Notes: a model not told the origin generated them from the sequence alone. DNA of 61,437 nt from an uncultured Bacteroidia bacterium (GCA_902785755.1 CACZZO010000020.1:1-61437), one strand, 5' to 3'; positions 20,336 to 29,064 are shown, counted from the first letter of the stretch. Translations and numbers: made by a program.

Positions 20336-20354
20336 ACCTTATTAATTTGTGCCG

Positions 20355-20362
20355 CAAAAATA
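20355..20362 (-). promoter_or_regulatory. -7 box for the LMW-PTP-like gene
   Basis: Minus-strand TATTTTTG followed by CGGC lies 20 nt upstream of the ATG at 20335. Confidence 0.5.
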
Positions 20363-20423
20363 GCCGAAAACGACAAAACGCAAGTTTTTTCGACAGAAAA
20401 ATTGTCAGTTCAAGGCAATTTCC

Positions 20424-20431
20424 TAACTTTG
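20424..20431 (+). promoter_or_regulatory. -7 box for yebC
   Basis: TAACTTTG followed by CGCC lies 34 nt upstream of the ATG at 20465. Confidence 0.5.
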
Positions 20432-20464
20432 CGCCCTAAAACGAAATCAACAAAAACTTAAAAT

Positions 20465-21193
20465 ATGGGAAGAGCATTTGAATACCGCAAAGCGGCCAAA
20501 ATGAAAAGATGGGGACACATGTCGAGAGTGTTCCCGAAACTCGGAAAACTGATCACCATCGCTGCCAAGGAAGGCGGTCCCGACCCCGACATGAACCCCA
20601 AACTGCGCCAGGCCATCCAGAACGCCAAGGCGGAGAACATGCCCAAGGACAACATCGATGCCGCCATCAAGCGCGCCACCGACAAGGACGCCGCCAACCT
20701 CGTTGAAATTTGCTATGAAGGCAAAGGCCCCTACGGCATCCAGTGCATGGTGGAGTGCGCCACCGACAACACCACGCGCACCGTGGCCAACGTGAAGTCG
20801 TACTTCAACAAGTGCGGAGGCTCGTTCCTGCCCATCGGCTCGTTGGAATTCATGTTCACGCGCAAGGCCGTCTTCGAAATCGAGATGCCCGCCGGCATGG
20901 ACAAGGACGAACTGGAACTTGAACTCATCGACTACGGTTTGGACGAGATCGTCACCGAGACAGACGAAGAGGAAGGCACCACCACGACCACCGTCTACAC
21001 CGCTTGGACCGACTATGGCACCATGCACGACGCCCTCGAAGAGCGCAAAATCAACATCGTGAAGGCCAACTTGCAGCGTTTCCCCAACCAAACCGTCAGT
21101 TTCACCGACGAGCAGATGGTGGAAATCGAGAAGTTCCTCGACAAAATCGATGAGGACGAAGATGTGCAGGCCGTTTATACCAACATGGAGTAA
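20465..21193 (+). CDS. yebC: YebC/PmpR-family protein
   Basis: The 242-residue protein matches the family throughout: MGRAFEYRKAAKMKRWGHMS at the N-terminus, GPDPDMNPKLRQAIQNAKAE, MPKDNIDAAIKRA, YEGKGPYGIQCMVECATDN. The length is typical. Members bind DNA or the ribosome and have been described both as transcription regulators and as factors relieving stalling. It is monocistronic by spacing, with 35 nt before the next gene in the same direction, so co-transcription is possible. Confidence 0.93.
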   Translation: MGRAFEYRKAAKMKRWGHMSRVFPKLGKLITIAAKEGGPDPDMNPKLRQAIQNAKAENMPKDNIDAAIKRATDKDAANLVEICYEGKGPYGIQCMVECATDNTTRTVANVKSYFNKCGGSFLPIGSLEFMFTRKAVFEIEMPAGMDKDELELELIDYGLDEIVTETDEEEGTTTTTVYTAWTDYGTMHDALEERKINIVKANLQRFPNQTVSFTDEQMVEIEKFLDKIDEDEDVQAVYTNME

Positions 21194-21228
21194 TTTGACA
21201 AACTTAAAACCTAATAAATCAAATTATT

Positions 21229-21954
21229 ATGAGCGATTGGAAACAATCTTTAATCGATAAGGTGAACTCATTGGCGGGTGCCGAATTTGATTATATCGAA
21301 ACATCAGACATTCGTGAAGCCTCCAAACTTGACCTTGGCTGCACAGGCATCTACATGCAAGCCACGGTCATCTATTTTGAAATCAAGAATTTGAGTTATC
21401 TTCTCAAGGAAAACGGACGACGCAAAACCGCCCAAATCTACACCATGTACAAAGAAGTGTTGACAGCCATCGCAAAACAAGACGGTGCTTTTGTCAACTG
21501 CTTTGCGCCTAATGCTTTCCTTGTCATTTACCCCGGCACCGACCAAGACTACAAGAAACCAGTCACCGGAGCCATGAAGATCTCCTACGCCATTAGCGAG
21601 ACCTTCAAACAACAGTTCACGAACCTCTCGGCATTGGAATTTTCTATGGGCCTTGATCACGGGCATATCATGGGGACCAAATGCCAGTCAGACAATGGCG
21701 GAGAGCACATTTCATGGTTTGGCACCTCCATTTTGAAGGCCATGCGCATCTCGAAGGAATGTGCGCGTCCTTTCTATGTGGGTATCTCAGGAAACATTTA
21801 CCACAGTTTAGGTCAGGACCTTCGCACCACAACGCGCCGCATCCTCGGCATCAAGAAAAGCGTTGAACTCTGGACCAAGATTTCTTACCAACACGAGAAT
21901 GTCAAAAAGCACCTCTACCAGTCCAACCACAAAATCCCGTTGGATGAAGGTTAA
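21229..21954 (+). CDS. Class III nucleotidyl cyclase-like protein, probably inactive
   Basis: The 241-residue protein looks like a single cyclase homology domain: ATVIYFEIKNLSYLL (where active cyclases have a metal Asp), YKEVLTAIAKQDGAFVNCFA, a central AMKISYAI helix, FSMGLDHGHIMGTK and WFGTSILKAMRIS. The first metal ligand appears as Glu and the second Asp is not visible. No transmembrane or receiver domain is attached. The stop codon lies 1 nt before the start of the DUF3078 gene, so the two are translationally coupled. The cyclase relationship is an inference from pattern. Confidence 0.5.
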   Translation: MSDWKQSLIDKVNSLAGAEFDYIETSDIREASKLDLGCTGIYMQATVIYFEIKNLSYLLKENGRRKTAQIYTMYKEVLTAIAKQDGAFVNCFAPNAFLVIYPGTDQDYKKPVTGAMKISYAISETFKQQFTNLSALEFSMGLDHGHIMGTKCQSDNGGEHISWFGTSILKAMRISKECARPFYVGISGNIYHSLGQDLRTTTRRILGIKKSVELWTKISYQHENVKKHLYQSNHKIPLDEG

Positions 21955-21955
21955 T

Positions 21956-23182
21956 ATGCTAAAAAGGCAATTCATTCGTATCTTATTGATTTTCACATCA
22001 ACAATAGCCGCTTGCCCGATTTATGGACAAGTGCGCTATTCTTTTTTTACCCCCGAAGTCGATTCCATCTGCCGCAACTCGCTCGACTATATCCGCATCA
22101 GGCAATCGCTCGTCATGCAGCAATTCGCCATTGATCAGGATGTGATGCAACTGCGCAACACCATCGACATACTCAATCGGCATCTTGAGCAGAGCATCAA
22201 CGAGCAGCAAACCGTTGAATCGGAGTTGGCCGCCATCAACCGCCATATCGACTCGCTCACCCCCAAGCGCCCCGATGGGCCACGACCCAAGGTGAACATC
22301 ATCGACATCCTCAGCGAAAGGCTTTCGTTTCATGGCAATTATGGCCTGAACATCAACCAATTGGCCCTATCCAACTGGGCGGCAGGTGGCGAAAACTCAT
22401 GGGCAGGAAAAGCCTTTGCCAACTTTTCGCTCGTTTACCAAAACAAGACCTTTGAACAAAAATTTGTCGGAGCCTTCGCTTTCGGCATTTCGCGTTTCGC
22501 CGACAAACGCCTTGAAAAACAGGACGATAAAATCGACCTGACCTATTCTTTATCGCTTAACAGCAAGTCGCGATGGAACATTTCGACCGTGGCCACCTTC
22601 AACACGCAGTTTGCCGACGGCTACAAATACCCCAACGACTCCACCGTGATTTCCACTTTCTTTGCGCCCGCATACCTTACACTTTCAGCAGGTTACACCT
22701 ACAAAACAAAAAACGAGCGTTTCCAAATCTTCCTAAGCCCGATGGCTGGTAAGGTCACTTTCGTGTTCAACCAAGACTTGGCTGATGCGGGCAATTTCGG
22801 CGTGAAAAAAGGCTATTACGACCAAGATGGCAATTGGATTCCGGGCGAGAACATCGCGGCAGCCTTGGGTGTCAACGTCATCATCAACTACAAGCAACCC
22901 ATCGGGAAAAACGTCACCTACACGACCATTCTCAACGGATTCTACAACTACACCGAGAAACGCGACGACAACCTTTTGACCGCAGATTTCAACTGGGAAA
23001 ACAACATCAACTTCGCCATCAGCAAACACCTGACGACGATGCTCTTCGTACACCTGAAGTATGACCACAACACCACCTTCCCCGTTTACGAAACCGTTGA
23101 AGGCGTGGAAACCGTAGTAGACAATATGCCGAAGCTCCAAGTCAAGGAATCGTTAGGCATTGCATTCGTACATAATTTTTAA
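21956..23182 (+). CDS. DUF3078 outer-membrane protein
   Basis: The ATG at 21956 is chosen because it gives a signal peptide (MLKRQFIRILLIFTSTIAAC ... YGQ) and lies 1 nt after the previous stop. The 408-residue mature protein has a short coiled-coil-like segment (~residues 45-90) and then the DUF3078 signature LALSNWAAGGENSW. A predicted beta-barrel follows with many alternating strands and ends AFVHNF. It is probably in the outer membrane; function unknown. It is followed closely by rmlD. Confidence 0.8.
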   Translation: MLKRQFIRILLIFTSTIAACPIYGQVRYSFFTPEVDSICRNSLDYIRIRQSLVMQQFAIDQDVMQLRNTIDILNRHLEQSINEQQTVESELAAINRHIDSLTPKRPDGPRPKVNIIDILSERLSFHGNYGLNINQLALSNWAAGGENSWAGKAFANFSLVYQNKTFEQKFVGAFAFGISRFADKRLEKQDDKIDLTYSLSLNSKSRWNISTVATFNTQFADGYKYPNDSTVISTFFAPAYLTLSAGYTYKTKNERFQIFLSPMAGKVTFVFNQDLADAGNFGVKKGYYDQDGNWIPGENIAAALGVNVIINYKQPIGKNVTYTTILNGFYNYTEKRDDNLLTADFNWENNINFAISKHLTTMLFVHLKYDHNTTFPVYETVEGVETVVDNMPKLQVKESLGIAFVHNF

Positions 23183-23192
23183 ACAACTGAAA

Positions 23193-24074
23193 ATGAATAT
23201 ATTAGTAACAGGCTGTAAAGGCCAATTAGGAACAGAACTTCAGAAAATCGCTGCAAGGGGCACGCAGCATCAATGGACTTTCACCGATGTTGACACCTTG
23301 GACATTTGCGACAAGGCTGCCGTTGAACGCTGCTTTGAAGAAAACCAAATTGAAGCCTGCATCAACTGCGCCGCCTATACTGCCGTCGACAAGGCCGAGG
23401 ATGAGCCAGCATTGGCCGAAAAAATCAATGCCTACGCGCCTCAAGTGTTGGCCGAAACCTGCCTGAAACACAAGGCTTTGCTGATTCATGTCTCCACCGA
23501 CTATGTCTTTGGCGGCGATGCCAACGAGCCTTACAAGGTGGACGATGCCATCAACCCGCAATCGGTTTACGGCAAGACCAAGGCCGAGGGCGAAAGGCTC
23601 ATACGAGAGAGCGGCAGCAACCACATGATTGTGCGCACGGCCTGGCTTTATTCATCCGTTGGAAAGAACTTCGTGAAGACCATGCTCATGCTGGGCGACA
23701 CGAAAGACGAAATCAATGTGGTGGCCGACCAAAAAGGTTGTCCCACATGGGCTTACGACTTGGCCGTTGCCCTTGTGGCACTGCTCAACAAGAACGGCAA
23801 GAATGATGTTCACGAGACTTTCCACTTCACCAACGAGGGGCAAATCACATGGCACGACTTTGCCACTGCCATCATGGAAATAGGCGGAAAGCGTTGCAAA
23901 GTGAACCCGATAACGACTGACCAATATCCCACCAAGGCCAAACGACCAGCTTATAGTGTGCTGGATTTGAGCAAAATAAAGGATTACGGTGGGATTGAGA
24001 TACCATACTGGAGGGATAGTTTAATCAAATGTATTGAAGAAATAAATTCTGGATTGCTTCGTTCCTCGCAATGA
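23193..24074 (+). CDS. rfbD: dTDP-4-dehydrorhamnose reductase
   Basis: The start at 23193 (MNILVTGCKGQLGTELQKIA) places the Rossmann GxxGxxG at the N-terminus. The SDR active site YGKTK is in PQSVYGKTKAEGE, with STDYVFGG upstream. It makes dTDP-L-rhamnose for surface polysaccharide. The other rml genes are not adjacent. The C-terminal residues SGLLRSSQ and the stop codon are supplied by a half copy of palindromic family A. The native end is probably near EEIN or slightly earlier. Confidence 0.92.
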   Translation: MNILVTGCKGQLGTELQKIAARGTQHQWTFTDVDTLDICDKAAVERCFEENQIEACINCAAYTAVDKAEDEPALAEKINAYAPQVLAETCLKHKALLIHVSTDYVFGGDANEPYKVDDAINPQSVYGKTKAEGERLIRESGSNHMIVRTAWLYSSVGKNFVKTMLMLGDTKDEINVVADQKGCPTWAYDLAVALVALLNKNGKNDVHETFHFTNEGQITWHDFATAIMEIGGKRCKVNPITTDQYPTKAKRPAYSVLDLSKIKDYGGIEIPYWRDSLIKCIEEINSGLLRSSQ

Positions 24075-24083
24075 CGCAAAGCG
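24049..24083. repeat. Half copy of palindromic family A forming the rfbD 3' end
   Basis: CTGGATTGCTTCGTTCCTCGCAATGACGCAAAGCG corresponds to the right arm of the elements at 9203 and 49825, in the same order. The rfbD stop TGA is the TGA of CAATGACG. Confidence 0.8.
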
Positions 24084-24143
24084 ATGCAAAAATCAAGCCC
24101 TGAAATCGAAGATTCGACGAAGTCAAAGGGCGACACTATCACA

Positions 24144-24183
24144 ACGGGGATTTCAATCCCCGTCCGACCAGCCCCGTAGGGGC
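24144..24183. repeat. Two adjacent GC-rich hairpins between rfbD and the mutase
   Basis: ACGGGGA-TTTCAA-TCCCCGT (24144-24163) and GCCCC-GTA-GGGGC (24171-24183) are two small palindromes in a 172-bp gap. GCCCCGTAGGGGCGACAC is a common Bacteroidales dispersed sequence in my recollection. No T run follows, so a terminator is less likely. Confidence 0.6.
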
Positions 24184-24246
24184 GACACATCAATAAGCAG
24201 GCGACGTGAGTCCCTGCACGAAAACAACCAACAAAAATATAACATC

Positions 24247-25968
24247 ATGGATCCTAAAATAATCGAAAGAGCAAAATCGTGGCTCACAGAGCAATACGAT
24301 GAAGAAACAAGAAAGAGCGTGCAAAACATGCTCGACAACGACCCTAACGAACTCACTGAGAGCTTCTACCGCAACCTCGAGTTCGGCACTGGCGGACTGC
24401 GCGGCATCATGGGTGCCGGCACCAACCGCATGAACATCTACACCGTGGCCATGGCCACACAAGGCTTCGCCAACTACATCAAGAAGATGAATCCCGACAA
24501 AAAGGACTTGAGCGTCGCCATTTCATACGATGGCCGCAACAACAGCCCCGCCTTCGCCAATGTCACAGCCGATGTGATGTCGGCCAACGGCATCAAGGTC
24601 TACATCTTTGATTGTCTGCGTCCTACACCAGAACTTTCTTTCGCCGTGCGCGAAATGAAATGCGACGCTGGCGTGATGGTGACCGCTTCGCACAACCCCA
24701 AGGAATACAACGGCTACAAGGCTTATTGGAACGACGGCGGACAATTAGTCAGCCCGCACGACAAGAACGTCATCGCCGAGGTGGAGAAAATCACCGACCC
24801 CTCGATGGTGAACTTCAAGCGCAACCCCGACCTCATTACTGTTTTGGACGAGAAGTTTGACGACATCTATTTAAATAAGGTGTACGGCCTTTCCCTTTCG
24901 CTCGACCTCATCAAGAAGCACAAGGATTTGAAGATTGTTTATACCCCGATTCATGGCACGGGTCGCCGCTTAGTGCCCGAAATCCTGAAGATGAAAGGCT
25001 TTGAGAATGTGTATTGCGTTGAGGAACAAATGGTTGTCGACGGCAACTTCCCCACGGTGAAGTCACCCAACCCCGAAGAACCTGCCGCTATGGCATTGGC
25101 CGTCAATAAAGCCAAGGAGCTGAACGCCGACCTCGTCATGGCCACCGACCCCGACGCCGACCGCGTTGGCATCGCTGTGAAAGACGACAAGGGCGAGTTT
25201 ATCCTGCTCAACGGCAACCAAACCGCCACTCTTTTTGTCTACTACTTGCTTCGCCGTTGGAGCGAGTTGGGCAAACTCACTGGAAAAGAGTACATTGTGA
25301 AGACCATCGTCACCACAGAACTGTTGTTTGAGATGGCCAAAAAGTACAATGTGGATCGCTACGACGTGCTGACTGGCTTCAAGTACATCGCCGACAAAAT
25401 CCTTGAACTTGAAGGAAAGAAGCAATTCATCGGCGGCGGCGAGGAAAGCTATGGCTACCTTGCAGGCGATTTCGTCCGCGACAAGGATGCCGTCATTGCC
25501 ACGAGCATGGTCGCCGAAGCCGCAGCATGGGCCGCCGAACAGGGCAAGACCCTCTACCAAGTGCTCATGGACATCTACAACGAGTTTGGCCTCTATCGTG
25601 AAAAACTCGTTTCGTTGACCAAGAAAGGCATCAGCGGCACCGAGGAAATCAAGGTCATGATGGAACGCCTCCGCAACACGCCTCCCACCAACATCGAAGG
25701 CGATAAGGTGGTTGAAATCCGCGATTATAAGTTGCAGCAGGCCAAAGACTTACAAACGGGCAAAGTCACGCCTATCGCATTACCCAAGAGCGATGTGCTT
25801 CAATTCTTTACTGAAAGTGGTTCGAAGATTACGGTGCGTCCTTCAGGCACCGAGCCGAAAATCAAGTTCTACTTTGGCATGAAGGGCGACGTGAAAAACG
25901 GCCTCGAACAAGCCATGAAGACACTTGACGACAAACTAGAGAATGCCGCCAAACTATTGACAGCCTGA
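24247..25968 (+). CDS. Phospho-sugar mutase (phosphoglucomutase/phosphomannomutase)
   Basis: The 573-residue protein has all four alpha-D-phosphohexomutase signatures: phosphoserine loop VTASHNPKEYNGYK, metal loop TDPDADRVGIA, sugar loop FIGGGEESYGYLAGD, and phosphate loop RPSGTEPKIKFYF. It interconverts glucose-1-phosphate and glucose-6-phosphate or the mannose or ribose equivalents; the precise substrate is open. It supplies sugar-nucleotide synthesis, in keeping with the neighbouring rmlD. It ends in a strong terminator. Confidence 0.93.
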   Translation: MDPKIIERAKSWLTEQYDEETRKSVQNMLDNDPNELTESFYRNLEFGTGGLRGIMGAGTNRMNIYTVAMATQGFANYIKKMNPDKKDLSVAISYDGRNNSPAFANVTADVMSANGIKVYIFDCLRPTPELSFAVREMKCDAGVMVTASHNPKEYNGYKAYWNDGGQLVSPHDKNVIAEVEKITDPSMVNFKRNPDLITVLDEKFDDIYLNKVYGLSLSLDLIKKHKDLKIVYTPIHGTGRRLVPEILKMKGFENVYCVEEQMVVDGNFPTVKSPNPEEPAAMALAVNKAKELNADLVMATDPDADRVGIAVKDDKGEFILLNGNQTATLFVYYLLRRWSELGKLTGKEYIVKTIVTTELLFEMAKKYNVDRYDVLTGFKYIADKILELEGKKQFIGGGEESYGYLAGDFVRDKDAVIATSMVAEAAAWAAEQGKTLYQVLMDIYNEFGLYREKLVSLTKKGISGTEEIKVMMERLRNTPPTNIEGDKVVEIRDYKLQQAKDLQTGKVTPIALPKSDVLQFFTESGSKITVRPSGTEPKIKFYFGMKGDVKNGLEQAMKTLDDKLENAAKLLTA

Positions 25969-25984
25969 TAGTTAAAACATTGAT

Positions 25985-26016
25985 AAAAAAGCGGAAAAAT
26001 ATTTTTCCGCTTTTTT
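25985..26016 (+). terminator. Rho-independent terminator after the mutase
   Basis: AAAAAAGCGGAAAAAT and ATTTTTCCGCTTTTTT form a perfect 16-bp palindrome with a T run, 16 nt after the stop. Confidence 0.8.
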
Positions 26017-26039
26017 ATTGTTCGTATTGATTTTTTCTC

Positions 26040-26047
26040 TACTTTTG
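26040..26047 (+). promoter_or_regulatory. -7 box for tRNA-Met
   Basis: TACTTTTG followed by CAACCCG lies 13 nt upstream of the mature tRNA 5' end. Confidence 0.55.
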
Positions 26048-26060
26048 CAACCCGAAAGAC

Positions 26061-26134
26061 GGCGGGGTAGCTCAGTTGGTTAGAGCGTCGGATTCATAAC
26101 CCGGAGGTCATGAGTTCAATTCTCATCCCCGCTA
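26061..26134 (+). tRNA. tRNA-Met (anticodon CAT)
   Basis: The 74-nt cloverleaf has acceptor GGCGGGG/CCCCGCT, D stem GCTC/GAGC, anticodon loop TTCATAA giving CAT, T stem ATGAG/CTCAT with loop TTCAATT, and discriminator A; CCA is not encoded. There is an A-C mismatch at the top of the anticodon stem. CAT could also be read as tRNA-Ile with lysidine-modified C; overall resemblance is to elongator tRNA-Met of Bacteroidetes. It is transcribed alone, from a near-perfect promoter to a terminator. Confidence 0.93.
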
Positions 26135-26138
26135 CTTT

Positions 26139-26166
26139 GAAGCAAGGTTCGCGCCTTGCTTTTTTC
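26139..26166 (+). terminator. Terminator after tRNA-Met
   Basis: AAGCAAGG pairs with CCTTGCTT across TTCGCG and is followed by a T run. Confidence 0.75.
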
Positions 26167-26215
26167 GTTTATCGGCAAAAATCACGCTTTTTTCTTGCGA
26201 AACGGTTTTTCTTTG

Positions 26216-26223
26216 TACCTTTG
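26216..26223 (+). promoter_or_regulatory. -7 box for the SH3 lipoprotein
   Basis: TACCTTTG followed by TCGG lies 29 nt upstream of the ATG at 26252. Confidence 0.5.
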
Positions 26224-26251
26224 TCGGACAAAACCTTAAAACGACTGGTTT

Positions 26252-26827
26252 ATGAAAAGATATTGGTATGCTGCGGCACTTGCGATGGGTTTAGTGTTCA
26301 TGTGCTGTTCTTGTGGCGGAAAAGGCGGCAAAAACGACGATGCTACCCCGACGGAAACGGAACTGACTGATGTTTCCGATGCCGAAATCACGGAAACGGA
26401 AACCGACACTTACGATGCAGAGGCCGATGGCGACCCGAAAATCAAGGCCGCTTCCGTCGACCACATGAAAATGGTCATCGACAGCCGTGGAAATGCGGTT
26501 GGACGATATGTGCGCACCAACCAAACTTCATACACTGTAGCGGTGCAAGACGATGTGGAGATTCCGAAAATCGGACATAAAATCGTGACTTACAGTGCCA
26601 AAAACGGCCAAGGCGTGCTTTTCACCCATCGGACGCACGTCAATATCCGAACCCAACCGACCTTGGAATCGCCCGTCATCACGCAGATTTCCTTCGACAA
26701 GGACAAAACTCCCGAAACCTATCCCTGCTTGGGCAAGATCCGAGGTTGGTACAAAATCCGCGTGAAAGGCAAGGTGGGCTATGTGCGCCACGACCTTGTG
26801 GAATGGGACGGAATGGATTCCTTCTAA
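26252..26827 (+). CDS. Lipoprotein with C-terminal bacterial SH3-like domain
   Basis: The 191-residue protein starts with a lipoprotein-type signal (MKRYWYAAALAMGLVFMCCS, Cys at 18, 19 and 21 before GGKGGK). An acidic Thr/Glu/Asp-rich linker (~30-70) follows. The C-terminal ~70 residues look like an SH3b domain: THRTHVNIRTQPTLESPVIT, GKIRGWYKIRVKGKVGYVR. SH3b domains commonly bind peptidoglycan or peptides. The acidic linker suggests an exposed tether. The function is not known. Confidence 0.7.
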   Translation: MKRYWYAAALAMGLVFMCCSCGGKGGKNDDATPTETELTDVSDAEITETETDTYDAEADGDPKIKAASVDHMKMVIDSRGNAVGRYVRTNQTSYTVAVQDDVEIPKIGHKIVTYSAKNGQGVLFTHRTHVNIRTQPTLESPVITQISFDKDKTPETYPCLGKIRGWYKIRVKGKVGYVRHDLVEWDGMDSF

Positions 26828-26828
26828 A

Positions 26829-28178
26829 TCACGCCCAAAGCAGCAATCCCCCGCAGATAATCAAGCCGGTGATGAACAAGTCGATGATGCAGAAGCCCAT
26901 GATGTCTTTGGCACTCAATTTGGCTATGGCCAAGGCCGGCAAAGCCCAGAAAGGCTGAATCAGGTTGGTCCAAGCGTCGCCCCAAGAAATGGCCATGCCC
27001 GTCAAACCGGCATCCACACCCAAGGCCGCACCCGCCGTGAACATAATCGGGGCTTGAATGGCCCAGTGGCCGCCGCCCGAAGGCACGAACATGTTCAAAA
27101 TGGCAGCGCAAAAAAAGGTAAACAAAGGATAAGTCTTTGGCGTTGAAATAGATACACAAGCATTGCTAATCACCTCTCCCAAGCAAATCCCCGACTCGCC
27201 CACGCCCGTGATGATGCCCATGATGCCCGCATAGAACGGGAATTGCAGCAAAATGCCCGCCGCGCCGTTCACCGATTTTCCAAAAGCCCTGACGTATGCC
27301 AACGGCGTGCCATGCAGGATAATACCGAGGAAAAGGAACAGCATAATGACCGCGCCGAGGTCGAAACTACCGCCTTTGAAGAACAATTTGATGACCAAAT
27401 ACGACAGTCCCAATATGGAGATAATCCACGAAAGAACACGACTGTTTTCCATTTTTTCGGCGGGAGATGTCGCTTTTGGTACTGGCTTGGGTTCTTCTTC
27501 AAAAAGCAAGGACGGCTCGATGCTAACCACTTGGTTGTCTTTGGGATGCATTAGCGAATTGACCACCACAATGGCCACGATGACCACTGCCACCATAGTC
27601 AGATTTTGCGGTGCAAGGATGGTTTGACCGATGGGAACAGGATGCGTCAAAGCTCCTTTCGTGACGGCTTCCAGATTAGAGCCTTCAGTGGCCATCGTCA
27701 GCGGAATAGAGCCTGAAAGTCCGGCGTGCCACACTACGAAACCGCTGTATGCCGAGGCAATAAGTAGCCGATAATCAACGCCTTTCAGCTTCTTTGCGAT
27801 TTCCTTGGCGAAGATAACTCCAACGATAAGGCCAAAGCCCCAGTTGAGCCAGCACGCAATAGCCGAAATGCCAGTCACCAAGGCGATGGCTCCCGCAGGC
27901 GTTTTCGGCTTGGCCGCCAATGCGCTAATGCCCCGCTTGATGGACGGCGCAGCAGCCAAGGCCGAACCGCTTACCAACACCAAAGCCATCTGCATAGCGA
28001 AGGCCAACAACGACCAAACACCGTTGCCCCAATGCTCAACCACCTCAATGGGCGACTGCTTGCAAATCGGCATGGCGATAATGAAGGCCAACAAAGTCAA
28101 AACGACAGCAAAAATGAAAGGTTCAGGTAAGTATTTCTGAACTAACTTGACACAAAAACGAATGATTTTTTGGAACAT
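26829..28178 (-). CDS. AtoE-family short-chain fatty acid transporter
   Basis: The 449-residue protein has about 12 transmembrane helices and AtoE-family segments: ICKQSPIEVVEHWGNGVWSL, WLNWGFGLIVGVIFAKEIAK, FVPSGGGHWAIQAPIMFTAG and SWGDAWTNLIQPFWALP. It probably moves short-chain fatty acids such as acetoacetate or butyrate across the inner membrane. It is convergent with the SH3 lipoprotein, with 1 nt between the two stops. No acyl-CoA transferase genes are adjacent. Confidence 0.9.
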   Translation of the reverse strand: MFQKIIRFCVKLVQKYLPEPFIFAVVLTLLAFIIAMPICKQSPIEVVEHWGNGVWSLLAFAMQMALVLVSGSALAAAPSIKRGISALAAKPKTPAGAIALVTGISAIACWLNWGFGLIVGVIFAKEIAKKLKGVDYRLLIASAYSGFVVWHAGLSGSIPLTMATEGSNLEAVTKGALTHPVPIGQTILAPQNLTMVAVVIVAIVVVNSLMHPKDNQVVSIEPSLLFEEEPKPVPKATSPAEKMENSRVLSWIISILGLSYLVIKLFFKGGSFDLGAVIMLFLFLGIILHGTPLAYVRAFGKSVNGAAGILLQFPFYAGIMGIITGVGESGICLGEVISNACVSISTPKTYPLFTFFCAAILNMFVPSGGGHWAIQAPIMFTAGAALGVDAGLTGMAISWGDAWTNLIQPFWALPALAIAKLSAKDIMGFCIIDLFITGLIICGGLLLWA

Positions 28179-28222
28179 ATTCTTGGATTTAAAGATTTAA
28201 GATTCAAAGATTTAAGACAAGT

Positions 28223-28275
28223 CGGCATTTCGACAGGCTCAATGGCCTTAGGTTTCTGAGCTTGTTGAAGAGCCA
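28223..28275. repeat. Palindromic family B copy overlapping the end of truA
   Basis: CATTTCGACAGGCTCAATGGCC and TTTCTGAGCTTGTTGAAGAGCC form the two arms. The truA stop codon (TTA at 28248-28250) and its last ~6 codons lie in the element. Confidence 0.7.
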
Positions 28276-29009
28276 TTATCATATTCGACTTCTTCAAGGA
28301 AAAGCGCATGGGCAGGCACAGAGGTTCCGGCTTCGCAGCGGTCTTTCCGCTCGATGACGGCGCGAAACTCCTCCAAAGTCATGCGCCCTTTCCCGATTTC
28401 CAACAAAGTGCCGACGACAGCCCGCACCATATTGCGCAAGAATCGGTCTGCCTTGATACGAAAAACGAGCAAACCGTCTTGTTCAAACCAACGTGCCTCC
28501 ATGATTTTGCAATTGTTGGTCTTTACTTGGGTATGGACTTTTGAAAAACTCGTAAAATCTTCATACTCAAAGAGAAAATTCGCGGCTTCCTGCATTTTAG
28601 GGATGTCCAGGTCGCCGTAAAGGAAATAGGCATCGCGCGTGTGGAACGGGTTCTTTGTGCGCGTAATGTAATAGTGATAGGTGCGCGAAACGGCATCGAA
28701 ACGGGCGTGCATGTCGGGCGCGACCTGCCAAATCCGATAAATCACAATGTCTTCGGGAAGAAACGTATTCATCTGACACGCAAGCGTTTCTGTGTCCTTG
28801 ATTTCGTTTTCAAGGTCGAAATGGGCGTAATAATTTCGGGCATGGACACCCGTGTCGGTTCGCCCGCAGCCCGTGATGCCAACCTTTTGCCCCAATTTGA
28901 GGCTCAAACAACGCTCCAACGTAGCCTGAACGCTTGGCGCGTGAGGCTGAATCTGATAGCCATTGTAGCGGCTACCGTTGTAGGCCATGTGGATGAAATA
29001 CCGAGGCAT
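28248..29009 (-). CDS. truA: tRNA pseudouridine(38-40) synthase TruA
   Basis: The ATG at 29009 is used (MPRYFIHMAYNGSRYNGYQI), since the upstream in-frame part would cross the promoter box. The 253-residue protein has the TruA catalytic motif GCGRTDTGVHARNY with the nucleophilic Asp, and conserved RFLRNMVRAVVGTLLEIGKG. It modifies U38-40 of tRNA anticodon arms. The C-terminal NGSSTSSET is coded by the palindromic family B element rather than by ordinary truA sequence. It diverges from aat across a 55-bp spacer. Confidence 0.95.
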   Translation of the reverse strand: MPRYFIHMAYNGSRYNGYQIQPHAPSVQATLERCLSLKLGQKVGITGCGRTDTGVHARNYYAHFDLENEIKDTETLACQMNTFLPEDIVIYRIWQVAPDMHARFDAVSRTYHYYITRTKNPFHTRDAYFLYGDLDIPKMQEAANFLFEYEDFTSFSKVHTQVKTNNCKIMEARWFEQDGLLVFRIKADRFLRNMVRAVVGTLLEIGKGRMTLEEFRAVIERKDRCEAGTSVPAHALFLEEVEYDNGSSTSSET

Positions 29010-29031
29010 CGCGTTGCGTTTTTTGAACTCG

Positions 29032-29039
29032 CAAAAATA
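29032..29039 (-). promoter_or_regulatory. -7 box for truA
   Basis: Minus-strand TATTTTTG followed by CGAG lies 22 nt upstream of the truA ATG. Confidence 0.55.
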
Positions 29040-29052
29040 CGGAATTATTCTG

Positions 29053-29060
29053 TACTTTTG
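29053..29060 (+). promoter_or_regulatory. -7 box for aat, four bases before the start codon
   Basis: TACTTTTG is followed by CGCC and then ATG (29065). Transcription would start at or next to the start codon. The same spacing recurs at 41947 and 54615. Confidence 0.6.
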
Positions 29061-29064
29061 CGCC

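Noticed and set aside
20447..21091. 214-residue minus-strand frame opposite yebC
   Set aside because: Antisense to a well-conserved family and starting within it.
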